Origin: Bacteroidales bacterium | GTDB lineage: Bacteria; Bacteroidota; Bacteroidia; Bacteroidales; Paludibacteraceae | Assembly: GCA_022777485.1 (NCBI GenBank) | Contig: JALFGC010000056.1 | Coordinates: 1-34,461 of the forward strand | Direction of reading: 5' to 3' | Length of the DNA: 34,461 nt | Shown here: positions 1 to 7,046 of the stretch, in pieces | Layout of the letters: the number at the start of each line of letters is the position of its first letter | How positions within the stretch are numbered: the stretch's first letter is position 1 | Program-made: the position numbers and the translations under genes | Notes under the pieces: model-generated | Told to the model about the DNA's origin: nothing | Seen by the model: the letters and a program-made list of their open reading frames with translations, nothing else | Database searches by the model: none

Positions 1-19
1 GTATTTCAAAAAAAAGCAG

Positions 20-27
20 TACCTTTG
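20..27 (+). promoter_or_regulatory. Bacteroidetes -7 promoter box for the PNGase F-like gene
   Basis: TACCTTTG fits the Bacteroidetes -7 consensus TAnnTTTG. The matching -33 box would lie just outside the window. The surrounding A-rich stretch (positions 5-30) closely resembles the murC promoter region at 21739-21763, including the shared AAAAAAAAGCAGTA run. Confidence 0.6.
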
Positions 28-100
28 CAGCGTCGGAATGATAAGCCGATGATAAGCCGTGGATAAGCGGAAGATACACAACTCAAATACTAAACGAATT

Positions 101-1282
101 ATGCAGAATATGAGGCGATTATTACTTTTATTCTTAATGCCTGCGTTGGTAGGCTGCAGCATGAGAATTGCCAACAATGGCAGCACCGATGGACCCGCAG
201 TATCAAACCCCGCGCGTCTCGTGCAGGTGGATAGTCTCGGTTGGATAGGACCCGATACCACCTATGCCAACAACCGTACGCCCGACTTCTCCGTAGGGAC
301 ATCCGAACCTATTCGACTGAACTTCTTCGGATGGAGTGCAGACGATGACTATCGTTTCCACTTGCAGTTCCCCGAAGATAACCATCTCTTCGGATTGGCG
401 CAACTCTCCTATACTATGTGCGCATGGGGAGACGGACCCGCCGACTGGGATATGACAACCCTAATCATGGTGCACAACAAGCAGACCGACGAGTGGCAGG
501 AGATAAGCCGTTGTATCACACCCTATGGCGGATATTTCGATAGCCAATGGTCGCGCACCTACTATATCAATGTTACAGAGTTCCTACCCATTCTCACAGG
601 AGACACCGAATTCCGTATCTTTTACTGCGGATGGGACGCCACCGACAAAAAAGCACATGCCGTCTCCCTTCGTTTTGACTTCTACCAGCAAGTGAATCCC
701 TACGGTACACCCGCATGGCAAGCCAAAATATACGACTCTACCATCGACGGAGGCAACACAGGCTACCGCTCGTGGGCGTACGGCGTGCAACCCGATTCCC
801 TCGGCACCAACCATAGCATAGAAACCGACGAACGATTAGGAATGCGTACGCTACAAATACCCGCCGGCACCAAAAAAGTGCTCTTCCGTGTCTGCTTCAC
901 AGGACACGGGCAGGACGCGCTCACGGGCGCAAAAGGCACCTTCCCCGGCAGAACTGGATACCGTGCCAACAACCCCGCTGAGTTCGACGAGAACTTCTAC
1001 ACCATCCGACTGAACGGAGAACCCTTAGCACAACGAGGGCATGTATGGGAAATCAACAAGAACAACTATAAGCAGGCGGGCACCTATAAGTACAACCGCT
1101 GCGGCTGGGGACCCGGCAAACCATGCAATGTGCAACATTGGCTACTCACACAAATACCCCCCGAGGGAGAAACCATCACGCTCGACTTCGACCTCGATGA
1201 ATACATCTCCAAGAACACCAGCCCACGCGCCGAATCCGTCGCGCAGTTCTATGTAGAAGTCGATGCCTTCGGATATAGGTAA
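101..1282 (+). CDS. PNGase F-like surface lipoprotein (peptide-N-glycosidase fold)
   Basis: Probably a relative of peptide-N4-(N-acetyl-glucosaminyl)asparagine amidase F, which strips N-glycans from glycoproteins outside the cell. The N-terminus (MRRLLLLFLMPALVGCS) is a lipoprotein signal ending in lipobox LVGC, so a periplasmic or surface lipoprotein is expected. The N-domain has a WD motif (Asp117) followed by DEWQEISRCITPYG, resembling the PNGase F segment around catalytic Asp60. The C-domain has TGHG, then NPAEF (Glu294, at the place of PNGase F Glu206) and YNRCGWGPG, resembling its AGWCPG strand. The residue at the place of Glu118 looks like Cys (IFYCGW), so activity is uncertain. I chose the ATG at 101; a GTG at 59 would put a charged tail before the signal, and ATG 110 is also possible. 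Family call is from remembered motifs only. Confidence 0.72.
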   Translation: MQNMRRLLLLFLMPALVGCSMRIANNGSTDGPAVSNPARLVQVDSLGWIGPDTTYANNRTPDFSVGTSEPIRLNFFGWSADDDYRFHLQFPEDNHLFGLAQLSYTMCAWGDGPADWDMTTLIMVHNKQTDEWQEISRCITPYGGYFDSQWSRTYYINVTEFLPILTGDTEFRIFYCGWDATDKKAHAVSLRFDFYQQVNPYGTPAWQAKIYDSTIDGGNTGYRSWAYGVQPDSLGTNHSIETDERLGMRTLQIPAGTKKVLFRVCFTGHGQDALTGAKGTFPGRTGYRANNPAEFDENFYTIRLNGEPLAQRGHVWEINKNNYKQAGTYKYNRCGWGPGKPCNVQHWLLTQIPPEGETITLDFDLDEYISKNTSPRAESVAQFYVEVDAFGYR

Positions 1283-1284
1283 TT

Positions 1285-1323
1285 AAAAAAAATCCGCAGG
1301 ACTTTTGCCTGCGGATTTTTTTT
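1285..1323. terminator. Bidirectional intrinsic terminator
   Basis: A perfect 16-bp stem (1285-1300 with 1308-1323) with a 7-nt loop has A8 on one side and T8 on the other. It can end transcription of the plus-strand lipoprotein gene and of the convergent minus-strand GGGtGRT gene, whose stop codon is at 1327. Confidence 0.93.
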
Positions 1324-1326
1324 GTC

Positions 1327-2337
1327 TTACTTTTTCAGCGCGAGTGCTACATTCACTGCGCAAGCCACCGTGCAACCTACCATGGGGTTGTTGCCGATAC
1401 CGAGGAAGCCCATCATCTCTACGTGTGCAGGAACGCTGGACGAACCGGCAAACTGTGCATCGCTGTGCATACGACCCATCGTGTCGGTCATACCATACGA
1501 AGCAGGACCTGCTGCCATGTTGTCGGGGTGCAAGGTACGACCTGTGCCGCCGCCCGATGCTACCGAGAAGTAAGGCTTGCCTGCCAGCACGCGCTCTTTC
1601 TTGTAGGTGCCTGCAACAGGGTGCTGGAAACGCGTGGGGTTGGTGGAGTTACCCGTGATGCTGACATCCACATTCTCGTGCCACATGATAGCAACGCCCT
1701 CGCGAACATCGTCTGCACCATAGCAGTTCACTTTCGCACGGGGACCGTTGCTGTATGCCTTGCGGCGTACCTCTTTCAACTCACCCGTGTAGTAGTCAAA
1801 CTCAGTCTGCACATAGGTGAAACCGTTGATACGGCTGATAATCATCGCTGCGTCCTTGCCCAAACCGTTCAGGATGATACGCAGCGGTTTCTGACGCACT
1901 TTGTTTGCCATCTCGGCAATCTTGATAGCACCCTCTGCAGCAGCGAAACTCTCGTGCCCTGCCAAGAAGGCAAAGCACTCCGTCTCCTCGCGCAGCAGAC
2001 GCGCTGCCAAGTTACCATGCCCGATACCTACCTTGCGGTCGTCTGCTACAGAGCCGGGAATGCAGAAGGCTTGCAGACCGATACCAATTGCCTCGGCTGC
2101 GTCGGCTGCGTTGGTGCAGCCTTTCTTCAGCGCGATAGCACTACCTACCACGTATGCCCACTTCGCGTTCTCAAAGCAGATACGCTGCGTCTCCTCGCAG
2201 GTCATGTACGGGTCTAAACCATATTGCTCGCAAATCTGATCAGCCTCTTCGATAGAAGCAATACCATTTGCGTTCAGCGCGGCGAGAACTTGTTTCTCGC
2301 GGCGGTCTTGGGACTCAAATTTTACTTCGCGTAACAT
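1327..2337 (-). CDS. GGGtGRT-family protein (function unknown)
   Basis: A 336-residue protein belonging to the family named after its motif: GGGTGRT lies at residues 262-268, followed by a conserved-looking LHPDNMAAGPASYGMTD segment. The C-terminus NNPMVGCTVACAVNVALA is hydrophobic and glycine/cysteine-rich. Cysteines occur along the chain (for example 36, 47, 54, 74, 92, 121, 205, 322, 326). No signal peptide is seen, so it is likely cytosolic. The start is set at the ATG at 2337, four bases after the stop of the NifU-like gene, which implies one transcript and translational coupling; an upstream extension would overlap that gene. The partner gene suggests a role tied to Fe-S or metal handling in anaerobes, but this is inference; no reaction is known to me. 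Confidence 0.9.
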   Translation of the reverse strand: MLREVKFESQDRREKQVLAALNANGIASIEEADQICEQYGLDPYMTCEETQRICFENAKWAYVVGSAIALKKGCTNAADAAEAIGIGLQAFCIPGSVADDRKVGIGHGNLAARLLREETECFAFLAGHESFAAAEGAIKIAEMANKVRQKPLRIILNGLGKDAAMIISRINGFTYVQTEFDYYTGELKEVRRKAYSNGPRAKVNCYGADDVREGVAIMWHENVDVSITGNSTNPTRFQHPVAGTYKKERVLAGKPYFSVASGGGTGRTLHPDNMAAGPASYGMTDTMGRMHSDAQFAGSSSVPAHVEMMGFLGIGNNPMVGCTVACAVNVALALKK

Positions 2338-2341
2338 AGTC

Positions 2342-3043
2342 TTACTCCTTTCTTGGGTCAATGGATTTAACGGCTCCCTGCTCCTCGGTCGTGCGACCAT
2401 AGGTGCCGGTTACTTGCTTCAGTGCCTCTTCTGCGGGCACACCTTTCTTGATAGCGTCCATGAACTTGCCCATGTGCACATACTCGTAACCGCATACCTC
2501 GTTGTCCTCGTCGAGGAACTCTTTGGTGATGTAGCCCTCGGTCAGTTGCAGGTAGCGAACCCCCTTCTCCTTCGTGGAGAACAGCGTACCGCACTGGCTT
2601 ACCAAACCCTTACCAAGGTCTTCCAAACCAGCACCGATTGCCAAACCGCCCTCCGAGAATGCCGACTGAGTACGACCATACACAATCTGCAAGAACAACT
2701 CGCGCATCGCCGTGTTGATAGCGTCGCATACAAGGTCGGTGTTCAAAGCCTCAAGAAGCGTCTTGCCAGGCAGAATCTCCGCTGCCATAGCCGCAGAGTG
2801 CGTCATGCCCGAGCAGCCGATGGTCTCTACCAATGCCTCCTCGATGATGCCGTTCTTTACATTCAAACTCAGTTTGCACGCACCCTGTTGCGGTGCGCAC
2901 CAACCAATACCGTGAGTCATACCCGAGATGTCTGAAATCTCTTTGGCTTTCACCCACTTCCCCTCTTCGGGGATGGGAGCCGGTCCGTGATGAGGACCCT
3001 TGGCTACCTGGCACATGTTCTGTACCTCTTTCGAGTAAATCAT
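2342..3043 (-). CDS. NifU-like iron-sulfur cluster scaffold protein
   Basis: A 233-residue protein with a NifU N-terminal/IscU-like domain. The IscU-type cysteine site is visible as VETIGCSGMTHSAAMA (Cys77), with further cysteines at 49 and 56 (CAPQQGACKLSL) and 106 (DLVCDAIN). A C-terminal segment (about 150-210) with Cys151 and Cys184 extends beyond the usual roughly 125-residue scaffold. This is the first gene of a two-gene unit with the GGGtGRT gene. A clear promoter lies at 3159-3190, leaving an untranslated leader of roughly 100 nt that holds a 9-bp tandem repeat. Known scaffolds of this family assemble and hand over Fe-S clusters; whether this one serves general assembly or only its GGGtGRT partner cannot be told from the sequence. 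Confidence 0.85.
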   Translation of the reverse strand: MIYSKEVQNMCQVAKGPHHGPAPIPEEGKWVKAKEISDISGMTHGIGWCAPQQGACKLSLNVKNGIIEEALVETIGCSGMTHSAAMAAEILPGKTLLEALNTDLVCDAINTAMRELFLQIVYGRTQSAFSEGGLAIGAGLEDLGKGLVSQCGTLFSTKEKGVRYLQLTEGYITKEFLDEDNEVCGYEYVHMGKFMDAIKKGVPAEEALKQVTGTYGRTTEEQGAVKSIDPRKE

Positions 3044-3081
3044 AGTTCTTGTAAATGTTTATGTTGATTGTTTTTCTTAGT

Positions 3082-3135
3082 AGTATTCTGAGCAATCTGA
3101 GTATTCTGAGTGTGCCGAGTACTCTGAGTATTCTG
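3082..3135. repeat. Six tandem 9-bp units in the leader of the Fe-S scaffold gene
   Basis: Six consecutive nonamers with consensus AGTATTCTG run from 3082 to 3135; three are identical (3082, 3100, 3127) and three diverge. They lie between the promoter at 3159-3190 and the start codon at 3043, so they are transcribed as untranslated leader on the minus strand. Confidence 0.85.
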
Positions 3136-3158
3136 AATACCCAACCTCTTTCTGCCCG

Positions 3159-3190
3159 CAAAATTACAACATTTTTCCGATATACGCAAA
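3159..3190 (-). promoter_or_regulatory. Promoter of the Fe-S scaffold/GGGtGRT operon
   Basis: On the minus strand TAATTTTG (3166-3159) follows TTTG (3190-3187) after 20 nt, matching the Bacteroidetes -7/-33 arrangement. It sits just downstream of the glycosyl hydrolase stop codon (3213), so this pair has its own promoter. Confidence 0.8.
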
Positions 3191-3212
3191 TTTTTCCCGC
3201 TTTTTGCAATTT

Positions 3213-4388
3213 TTACTTATCAAATAGCATTATGCTGTCGCAGAGGTGGCGGGGGTTTCTTAGCAGAGGGCGAGTGGAGTAGAAGCACTCGCCTTGTATC
3301 TCAGGAATGCTGTCGTTGAGTCGCAGTTGCCGCATAATCTCATTGCCCGTAGCCCATGCCGCGCCTTTTTGTTTGGCATTGGGACGGTCTATCAAACGGT
3401 AAGGCGCTAATCCGATATACAACCGGCAGCCATAACTATTGTCTGCCCACCAATGTGCAAGCGTCGCATAATCCACACCTTTGCGGCCTATCTCCCAATA
3501 GAGTTGCGGCACTACATAGTCTATCCATCCCTCCTTCATCCATAGCACAATGTCAGCATACAGGTCATCGTAGTTAGTCATGCCTGCCTGAATACCAAGC
3601 GTGCTGTCATTGCGATAGACTCCAAAAGGTGAAATACCGAACTGCACTTCGGGCTTCAGACTATGGATAACAGTATGCAATTCGCGGATGATGGTGTTCA
3701 CATTATCCCGTCGCCAATCGTTGATATCGCTGAAACCGCGAGGATTCGCATCGTAAGTATCGCGGTCGGGTAAAGGCTGACCCTTCACGGGATAGGGGTA
3801 GAAATAGTCATCCATATGGATTGCGTCTATGTCGTAGCGCGACACGATATCGCTTACCACCATGCAAATCCACGCCTGTGTGTCCTCTTTCCCGGGGTCG
3901 AGATACCACTGATTATTGTATTGAAAAGCACAGGCTTTCAGAATTTGTGCCGTGCTCTCCGGCAAGGGGTAGTCCTTGAGCGTGAGCCGATACGGATTCA
4001 GCCATACATGCACCTCTATTCCCCGCGCATGCGCTTCGTGGAGTACAAACTCCAGGGGGTCATAAGGCATTTGAGTACCCCAACTGCCCGTCTCTCCCGT
4101 CAGCCACAGACTCACAGGCTCCAACTCTGAGTAGTAGAGCGCGTCGGCGGTTGGGCGCACTTGAAAGATGATGGCGTTCATACCCAGCGACTGCAATGAG
4201 TCAAGCAGGAAAATCATCTCCGACTGTTGCTGAAGGGTGTTGCCTACCGCCTCCTGCGAGGGCCAGTCGATATTCGCTACGGTGGCAATCCATGCTCCGC
4301 GGAAACGCTCCTCTCCCCTCGAAAGAAGCGGAAAGGTCAGACAAACAATCCAGAAGCAGAGTACGAGAATAGTGCGACTTGTCTTCAT
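3213..4388 (-). CDS. Family-10-like glycosyl hydrolase (DUF187/GHL10, DigH/YngK-type)
   Basis: A 391-residue exported protein: a signal peptide (residues 1 to about 26, hydrophobic ILVLCFWIVCLTFPLL) precedes a TIM-barrel-type glycosyl hydrolase-like domain starting FRGAWIATVANIDWPS. Family hallmarks are visible: NAIIFQVRPTADALY, HVWLNPYR, the acidic HMDDYFYPYP and FGISPFGVYRN. E. coli DigH, from this broad family, cleaves peptide-free peptidoglycan glycan strands, so a cell-wall or polysaccharide hydrolase in the periplasm is the best guess; the substrate is not visible. The start is the ATG at 4388; an upstream in-frame start would disrupt the signal. It lies 69 nt after secG, with a weak hairpin (about 4404-4430) between them, so co-transcription with secG is possible. 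Confidence 0.82.
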   Translation of the reverse strand: MKTSRTILVLCFWIVCLTFPLLSRGEERFRGAWIATVANIDWPSQEAVGNTLQQQSEMIFLLDSLQSLGMNAIIFQVRPTADALYYSELEPVSLWLTGETGSWGTQMPYDPLEFVLHEAHARGIEVHVWLNPYRLTLKDYPLPESTAQILKACAFQYNNQWYLDPGKEDTQAWICMVVSDIVSRYDIDAIHMDDYFYPYPVKGQPLPDRDTYDANPRGFSDINDWRRDNVNTIIRELHTVIHSLKPEVQFGISPFGVYRNDSTLGIQAGMTNYDDLYADIVLWMKEGWIDYVVPQLYWEIGRKGVDYATLAHWWADNSYGCRLYIGLAPYRLIDRPNAKQKGAAWATGNEIMRQLRLNDSIPEIQGECFYSTRPLLRNPRHLCDSIMLFDK

Positions 4389-4457
4389 AGGATACCCAAA
4401 AGAACAGCCCAACAATACTCGTTAGGCTGTCCCGGTTTGCTCATAGTGTGAATAAAA

Positions 4458-4799
4458 TTATTCTGCAAGGGGCTCTTCTTCCCCGAAATCAGCAGCAGGA
4501 GCAGCAGGAGCCATTTGTTCTGCGGCTTGCTGCACTTGCTCTTTGATAGCACTCTCGCTCGGGTCTGTCCCTTGGTTGCCTTTGCTGACACCTACTGCTA
4601 TCACGCTCAATACCACGATGACAGCAATCAGCGTCCAACTGGCTTTCTCCAAGAACTCAGCGGTCTTGGGAGCACCCATTACTTGGTTTCCAGTTGCAAA
4701 ACTCGAAGCCAAACCTCCCCCTTTGCTTTTTTGTACTAAAACAAGGAGTGTCAGCAGAATGGCTGCAATAACGATAAGGATAGTTAAGAAAATGTACAT
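4458..4799 (-). CDS. secG: Preprotein translocase subunit SecG
   Basis: A 113-residue membrane protein with the SecG pattern: a first transmembrane helix (about 3-22), the glycine-rich link with KSKGGGLASSF, then GAPKTAEFLEKASW leading into a second helix (about 53-70), and an acidic Ala/Glu-rich tail typical of Bacteroidetes versions. SecG is the small accessory subunit of the SecYEG protein-export channel. It has its own promoter at 4850-4881. The order regulator, lptE, secG is common in Bacteroidales. Confidence 0.95.
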   Translation of the reverse strand: MYIFLTILIVIAAILLTLLVLVQKSKGGGLASSFATGNQVMGAPKTAEFLEKASWTLIAVIVVLSVIAVGVSKGNQGTDPSESAIKEQVQQAAEQMAPAAPAADFGEEEPLAE

Positions 4800-4849
4800 A
4801 ATTCGACGATTTTACTATTTATTAAATCTATAATTCCAAAATTAGCGTG

Positions 4850-4881
4850 CAAAGGTACACTTTTTTTTTGATATTGCCAAA
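4850..4881 (-). promoter_or_regulatory. secG promoter
   Basis: Minus-strand TACCTTTG (4857-4850) is preceded by TTTG (4881-4878) with 20 nt between, the Bacteroidetes promoter form. The start codon is 51 nt further on. Confidence 0.82.
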
Positions 4882-4935
4882 TATATTTGTGTTTTTTCGT
4901 TAATTTTCGTATGGATTAAGCATTTTCATACCCAA

Positions 4936-5463
4936 TCACCACTTTGCAACCGTGTCATTGTAGATATTCTCTGCAATCTCGGTTATCATGGTGTTGCAGA
5001 GTTCATCTTGCACATCAGAGAGCATTTGCGAAGAGTCGAAGGTCTGAAACGCGGTGTAGGTCTTGTCAAAACTCTCCTCGGGGTGGATGTTGTTGGTGAA
5101 GTGCACCTTGACGCGGATTGTGAGTTTGGTCTCTGAGGCGTAGGAGTCGGCAGAGATAGCCATGGCGGTGATATCGTATCCTACGATTTCGCCTTCTAAT
5201 TCGAGGTCGCCACCTTTGCGGAGCACCTGCAAGCGCGTTTGGCGCTGAAAAAGGTCGCGAATACCTTCTGAAAGGTTATTGCTCAGCGAAGGATTGACCA
5301 TTGCCGCATTGTTCGGAAAATCGGCTACTGAGATACTCTTAGTGGTGGAATAGTCGATATTGGCTCCGTTGAACTTAATACTCACCGCGCAGGAAGAGAG
5401 GCAGAACAAGAGTATCAAGGTTAATTTGAAAGTTTGAAAATATGAAAATTTGAAAATGGGCAT
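4936..5463 (-). CDS. LptE-like outer-membrane lipoprotein (LPS assembly)
   Basis: A 175-residue lipoprotein with the lipobox LSSCA (signal about 1-25) followed by VSIKFNGANIDYSTTKSISV, a start typical of the Bacteroidetes LptE family. LptE plugs the LptD barrel that inserts lipopolysaccharide into the outer membrane. Its position between the sigma-54-type regulator and secG is the conserved Bacteroidales order. The start is taken as the ATG at 5463; the ATG at 5490 would add nine residues before a normal signal. The first codons fall in an A/T repeat (5425-5458, about 8-10 bp units of TTTGAAAAT), so the signal peptide residues KFSYFQTFKL are encoded by low-complexity DNA of a kind often intergenic in this phylum. 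Confidence 0.8.
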   Translation of the reverse strand: MPIFKFSYFQTFKLTLILLFCLSSCAVSIKFNGANIDYSTTKSISVADFPNNAAMVNPSLSNNLSEGIRDLFQRQTRLQVLRKGGDLELEGEIVGYDITAMAISADSYASETKLTIRVKVHFTNNIHPEESFDKTYTAFQTFDSSQMLSDVQDELCNTMITEIAENIYNDTVAKW

Positions 5464-5566
5464 GTAGTGAAAAAGTATTGGTCTGTCCATTGGGCAGTGG
5501 TTGTTGAATCGAAAAGTGTGTGAACAGATAGTCGGAGGTAAGGTTGAGGTAGTATATCCCCACTGT

Positions 5567-5610
5567 TATCCTACGTATATCCTACGTGTATCCTACGTAT
5601 ATCCTACGTG
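5567..5610. repeat. Four tandem 11-bp units (TATCCTACGTR)
   Basis: Four back-to-back undecamers at 5567, 5578, 5589 and 5600 differ only at the last base (A, G, A, G). They lie in the gap between the regulator's stop (5636) and lptE. A degenerate extra unit may precede the array at about 5555. No palindrome or T-run makes it a terminator. Confidence 0.93.
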
Positions 5611-5635
5611 ATTGACCGCAGAACTACATGGGTTT

Positions 5636-6883
5636 CTACAAGTTGTATTCTTTGATTTTGCGGTAGAGTGTGCGCTCGGAGATACCCAACTTTTCGGCTG
5701 CGAGTTTTCGGTTGCCGTTGCATTGCGCCAATACGCGGAGGATAGTCTCGCGTTGCGTCTCTTCAAGGTTTGGGGTGGAGAGTGGAGCGTTGAGGGTTGA
5801 GGGTTGAGCGCTGTCTTGTATCTCTTCCACTTCCTGTATCTCTTCTGCATTGGAGTGGGAAGAGTGGGGGTGTGTACTGAGGCTCACTCCGAGGTTCGTC
5901 TCTGCGTGAGACGTTTGCGGAAGCGAGGCGGAAGGAGAGGATGTGGCCGTATGCAGTTGAGCCTTGAGGTCGGAGATTTCCTGCTGCAGTCTGACCACCA
6001 TATTATAGAGCAGGCTTATTTCGTGGGCATAGTCTTTCCCTGCATTGGCGCTACTGCCCGCGGAGGAAAGGACTAATCCGCTTTGCCGTTCGTTATCAGG
6101 CAGATACCGCCGCAGTGTGTCGGCGGAGATATGGTGGTCCATCTCAATGACGGAGACCTGTTCGGCAATGTTCTTCAGTTGGCGGATGTTTCCGTTCCAG
6201 TAGTAGGATTGGAGCATGCGTGTGGCTTCCTCCGCGAGCATGAGCGGCGGCATTTGATAGCGGTTGCAGAAGTCAGAGGCAAACTTGCGAAAGAGCAAGG
6301 GTATGTCTTCTTTGCGGTCTCGGAGAGCCGGCACCCGAATCTCCACCGTGTTGAGACGGTAGTAGAGGTCCTCTCGGAAACGCCCTTCTTCGATGGCTCG
6401 GCGCATATTCAGGTTGGTGGCGGCGACTACGCGAACATTGGTCTTCTGCACTTGGCTCGACCCCATGCGGATGAACTCACCCGTCTCCAATACGCGCAGC
6501 AGTCGCACCTGCGTCTGCAAAGGCAACTCACCCACCTCATCGAGGAAGAGAGTGCCGCCGTTGGCTATCTCGAAGTAGCCTTTGCGCTCTGCCTTGGCGT
6601 CGGTGAAAGCACCTTTCTCGTGTCCGAAAAGTTCGGAGTCGATGGTCCCCTCAGGGATGGCGCCGCAGTTAATGGCAAAATAAGGTCCGTGCTTGCGGGC
6701 GGAGAAGGCATGGATAATCTTCGGGAAATGCTCTTTGCCGACACCCGATTCGCCCGTTACAAGGACGCTGAGGTCGGTCTTTGCCACTTGGAGCGCAATC
6801 TCTATGCCGCGGTTGAGCAACGGACTGTTGCCGATAATGCCGAAGCGCTGTTTGATATTCTGCAAGTCTTGTTGCGGAAGCAT
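5636..6883 (-). CDS. Sigma-54-dependent Fis-family transcriptional regulator
   Basis: A 415-residue bacterial enhancer-binding protein without a receiver or sensor domain. The AAA+ domain (about 15-250) has Walker A GESGVGKE (44-51), the sigma-54 contact loop as GAFTDA (91-96) rather than canonical GAFTGA, Walker B TLFLDE (111-116) and RFREDLYYRL (168-177). The C-terminal Fis helix-turn-helix is at about 379-414 (GNRKLAAEKLGISERTLYRK). Between them is a coiled-coil-like stretch (about 290-312) and a Ser/Pro-rich linker. The linker codes for residues 358-370 from a 7-bp tandem repeat (5775-5809), so a gain or loss of one unit would frameshift away the HTH. The gene leads the lptE cluster and diverges from the polysaccharide export genes. 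Target genes are unknown. Confidence 0.93.
   Translation of the reverse strand: MLPQQDLQNIKQRFGIIGNSPLLNRGIEIALQVAKTDLSVLVTGESGVGKEHFPKIIHAFSARKHGPYFAINCGAIPEGTIDSELFGHEKGAFTDAKAERKGYFEIANGGTLFLDEVGELPLQTQVRLLRVLETGEFIRMGSSQVQKTNVRVVAATNLNMRRAIEEGRFREDLYYRLNTVEIRVPALRDRKEDIPLLFRKFASDFCNRYQMPPLMLAEEATRMLQSYYWNGNIRQLKNIAEQVSVIEMDHHISADTLRRYLPDNERQSGLVLSSAGSSANAGKDYAHEISLLYNMVVRLQQEISDLKAQLHTATSSPSASLPQTSHAETNLGVSLSTHPHSSHSNAEEIQEVEEIQDSAQPSTLNAPLSTPNLEETQRETILRVLAQCNGNRKLAAEKLGISERTLYRKIKEYNL
5775..5809. repeat. Five 7-bp units inside the sigma-54 regulator gene
   Basis: On the plus strand the units are GTGGAGA, GTGGAGC, GTTGAGG, GTTGAGG, GTTGAGC. They encode the linker just before the Fis helix-turn-helix on the minus strand. 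Seven is not a multiple of three, so copy-number change alters frame. Confidence 0.85.
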
Positions 6884-6926
6884 AGCGTCAATCTTTCTAA
6901 ATGGTAACTCAATTCTAAATCCGCTG

Positions 6927-6958
6927 CAAAGGTAGTGTTTTTTTGCGAAATGTGCAAA
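6927..6958 (-). promoter_or_regulatory. Promoter of the sigma-54-type regulator
   Basis: Minus-strand TACCTTTG (6934-6927) and TTTG (6958-6955) are 20 nt apart. It faces away from the export-gene promoter at 6983-7014, with about 25 bp between the two -33 boxes. Confidence 0.82.
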
Positions 6959-6982
6959 TATAATGAAAAATTTCCGTAAAAG

Positions 6983-7014
6983 TTTGCATAATTAAAAAAA
7001 AAGTCGTACCTTTG
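6983..7014 (+). promoter_or_regulatory. Promoter of the polysaccharide export genes
   Basis: TTTG (6983-6986), 20 nt, then TACCTTTG (7007-7014): a complete housekeeping-type Bacteroidetes promoter, 33 nt before the start codon at 7047. Confidence 0.83.
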
Positions 7015-7046
7015 CACGCTTTTATAAAAACAAACCCTTATACTAT

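Noticed and set aside
4404..4430. Hairpin between secG and the glycosyl hydrolase as a terminator
   Set aside because: The stem has a mismatch, and only a short interrupted T-run follows before the next start codon; too weak to call.
5804..6907. Long plus-strand open frames opposite the sigma-54 regulator
   Set aside because: They are antisense shadows of a gene with intact AAA+ and helix-turn-helix motifs, and show no family features.
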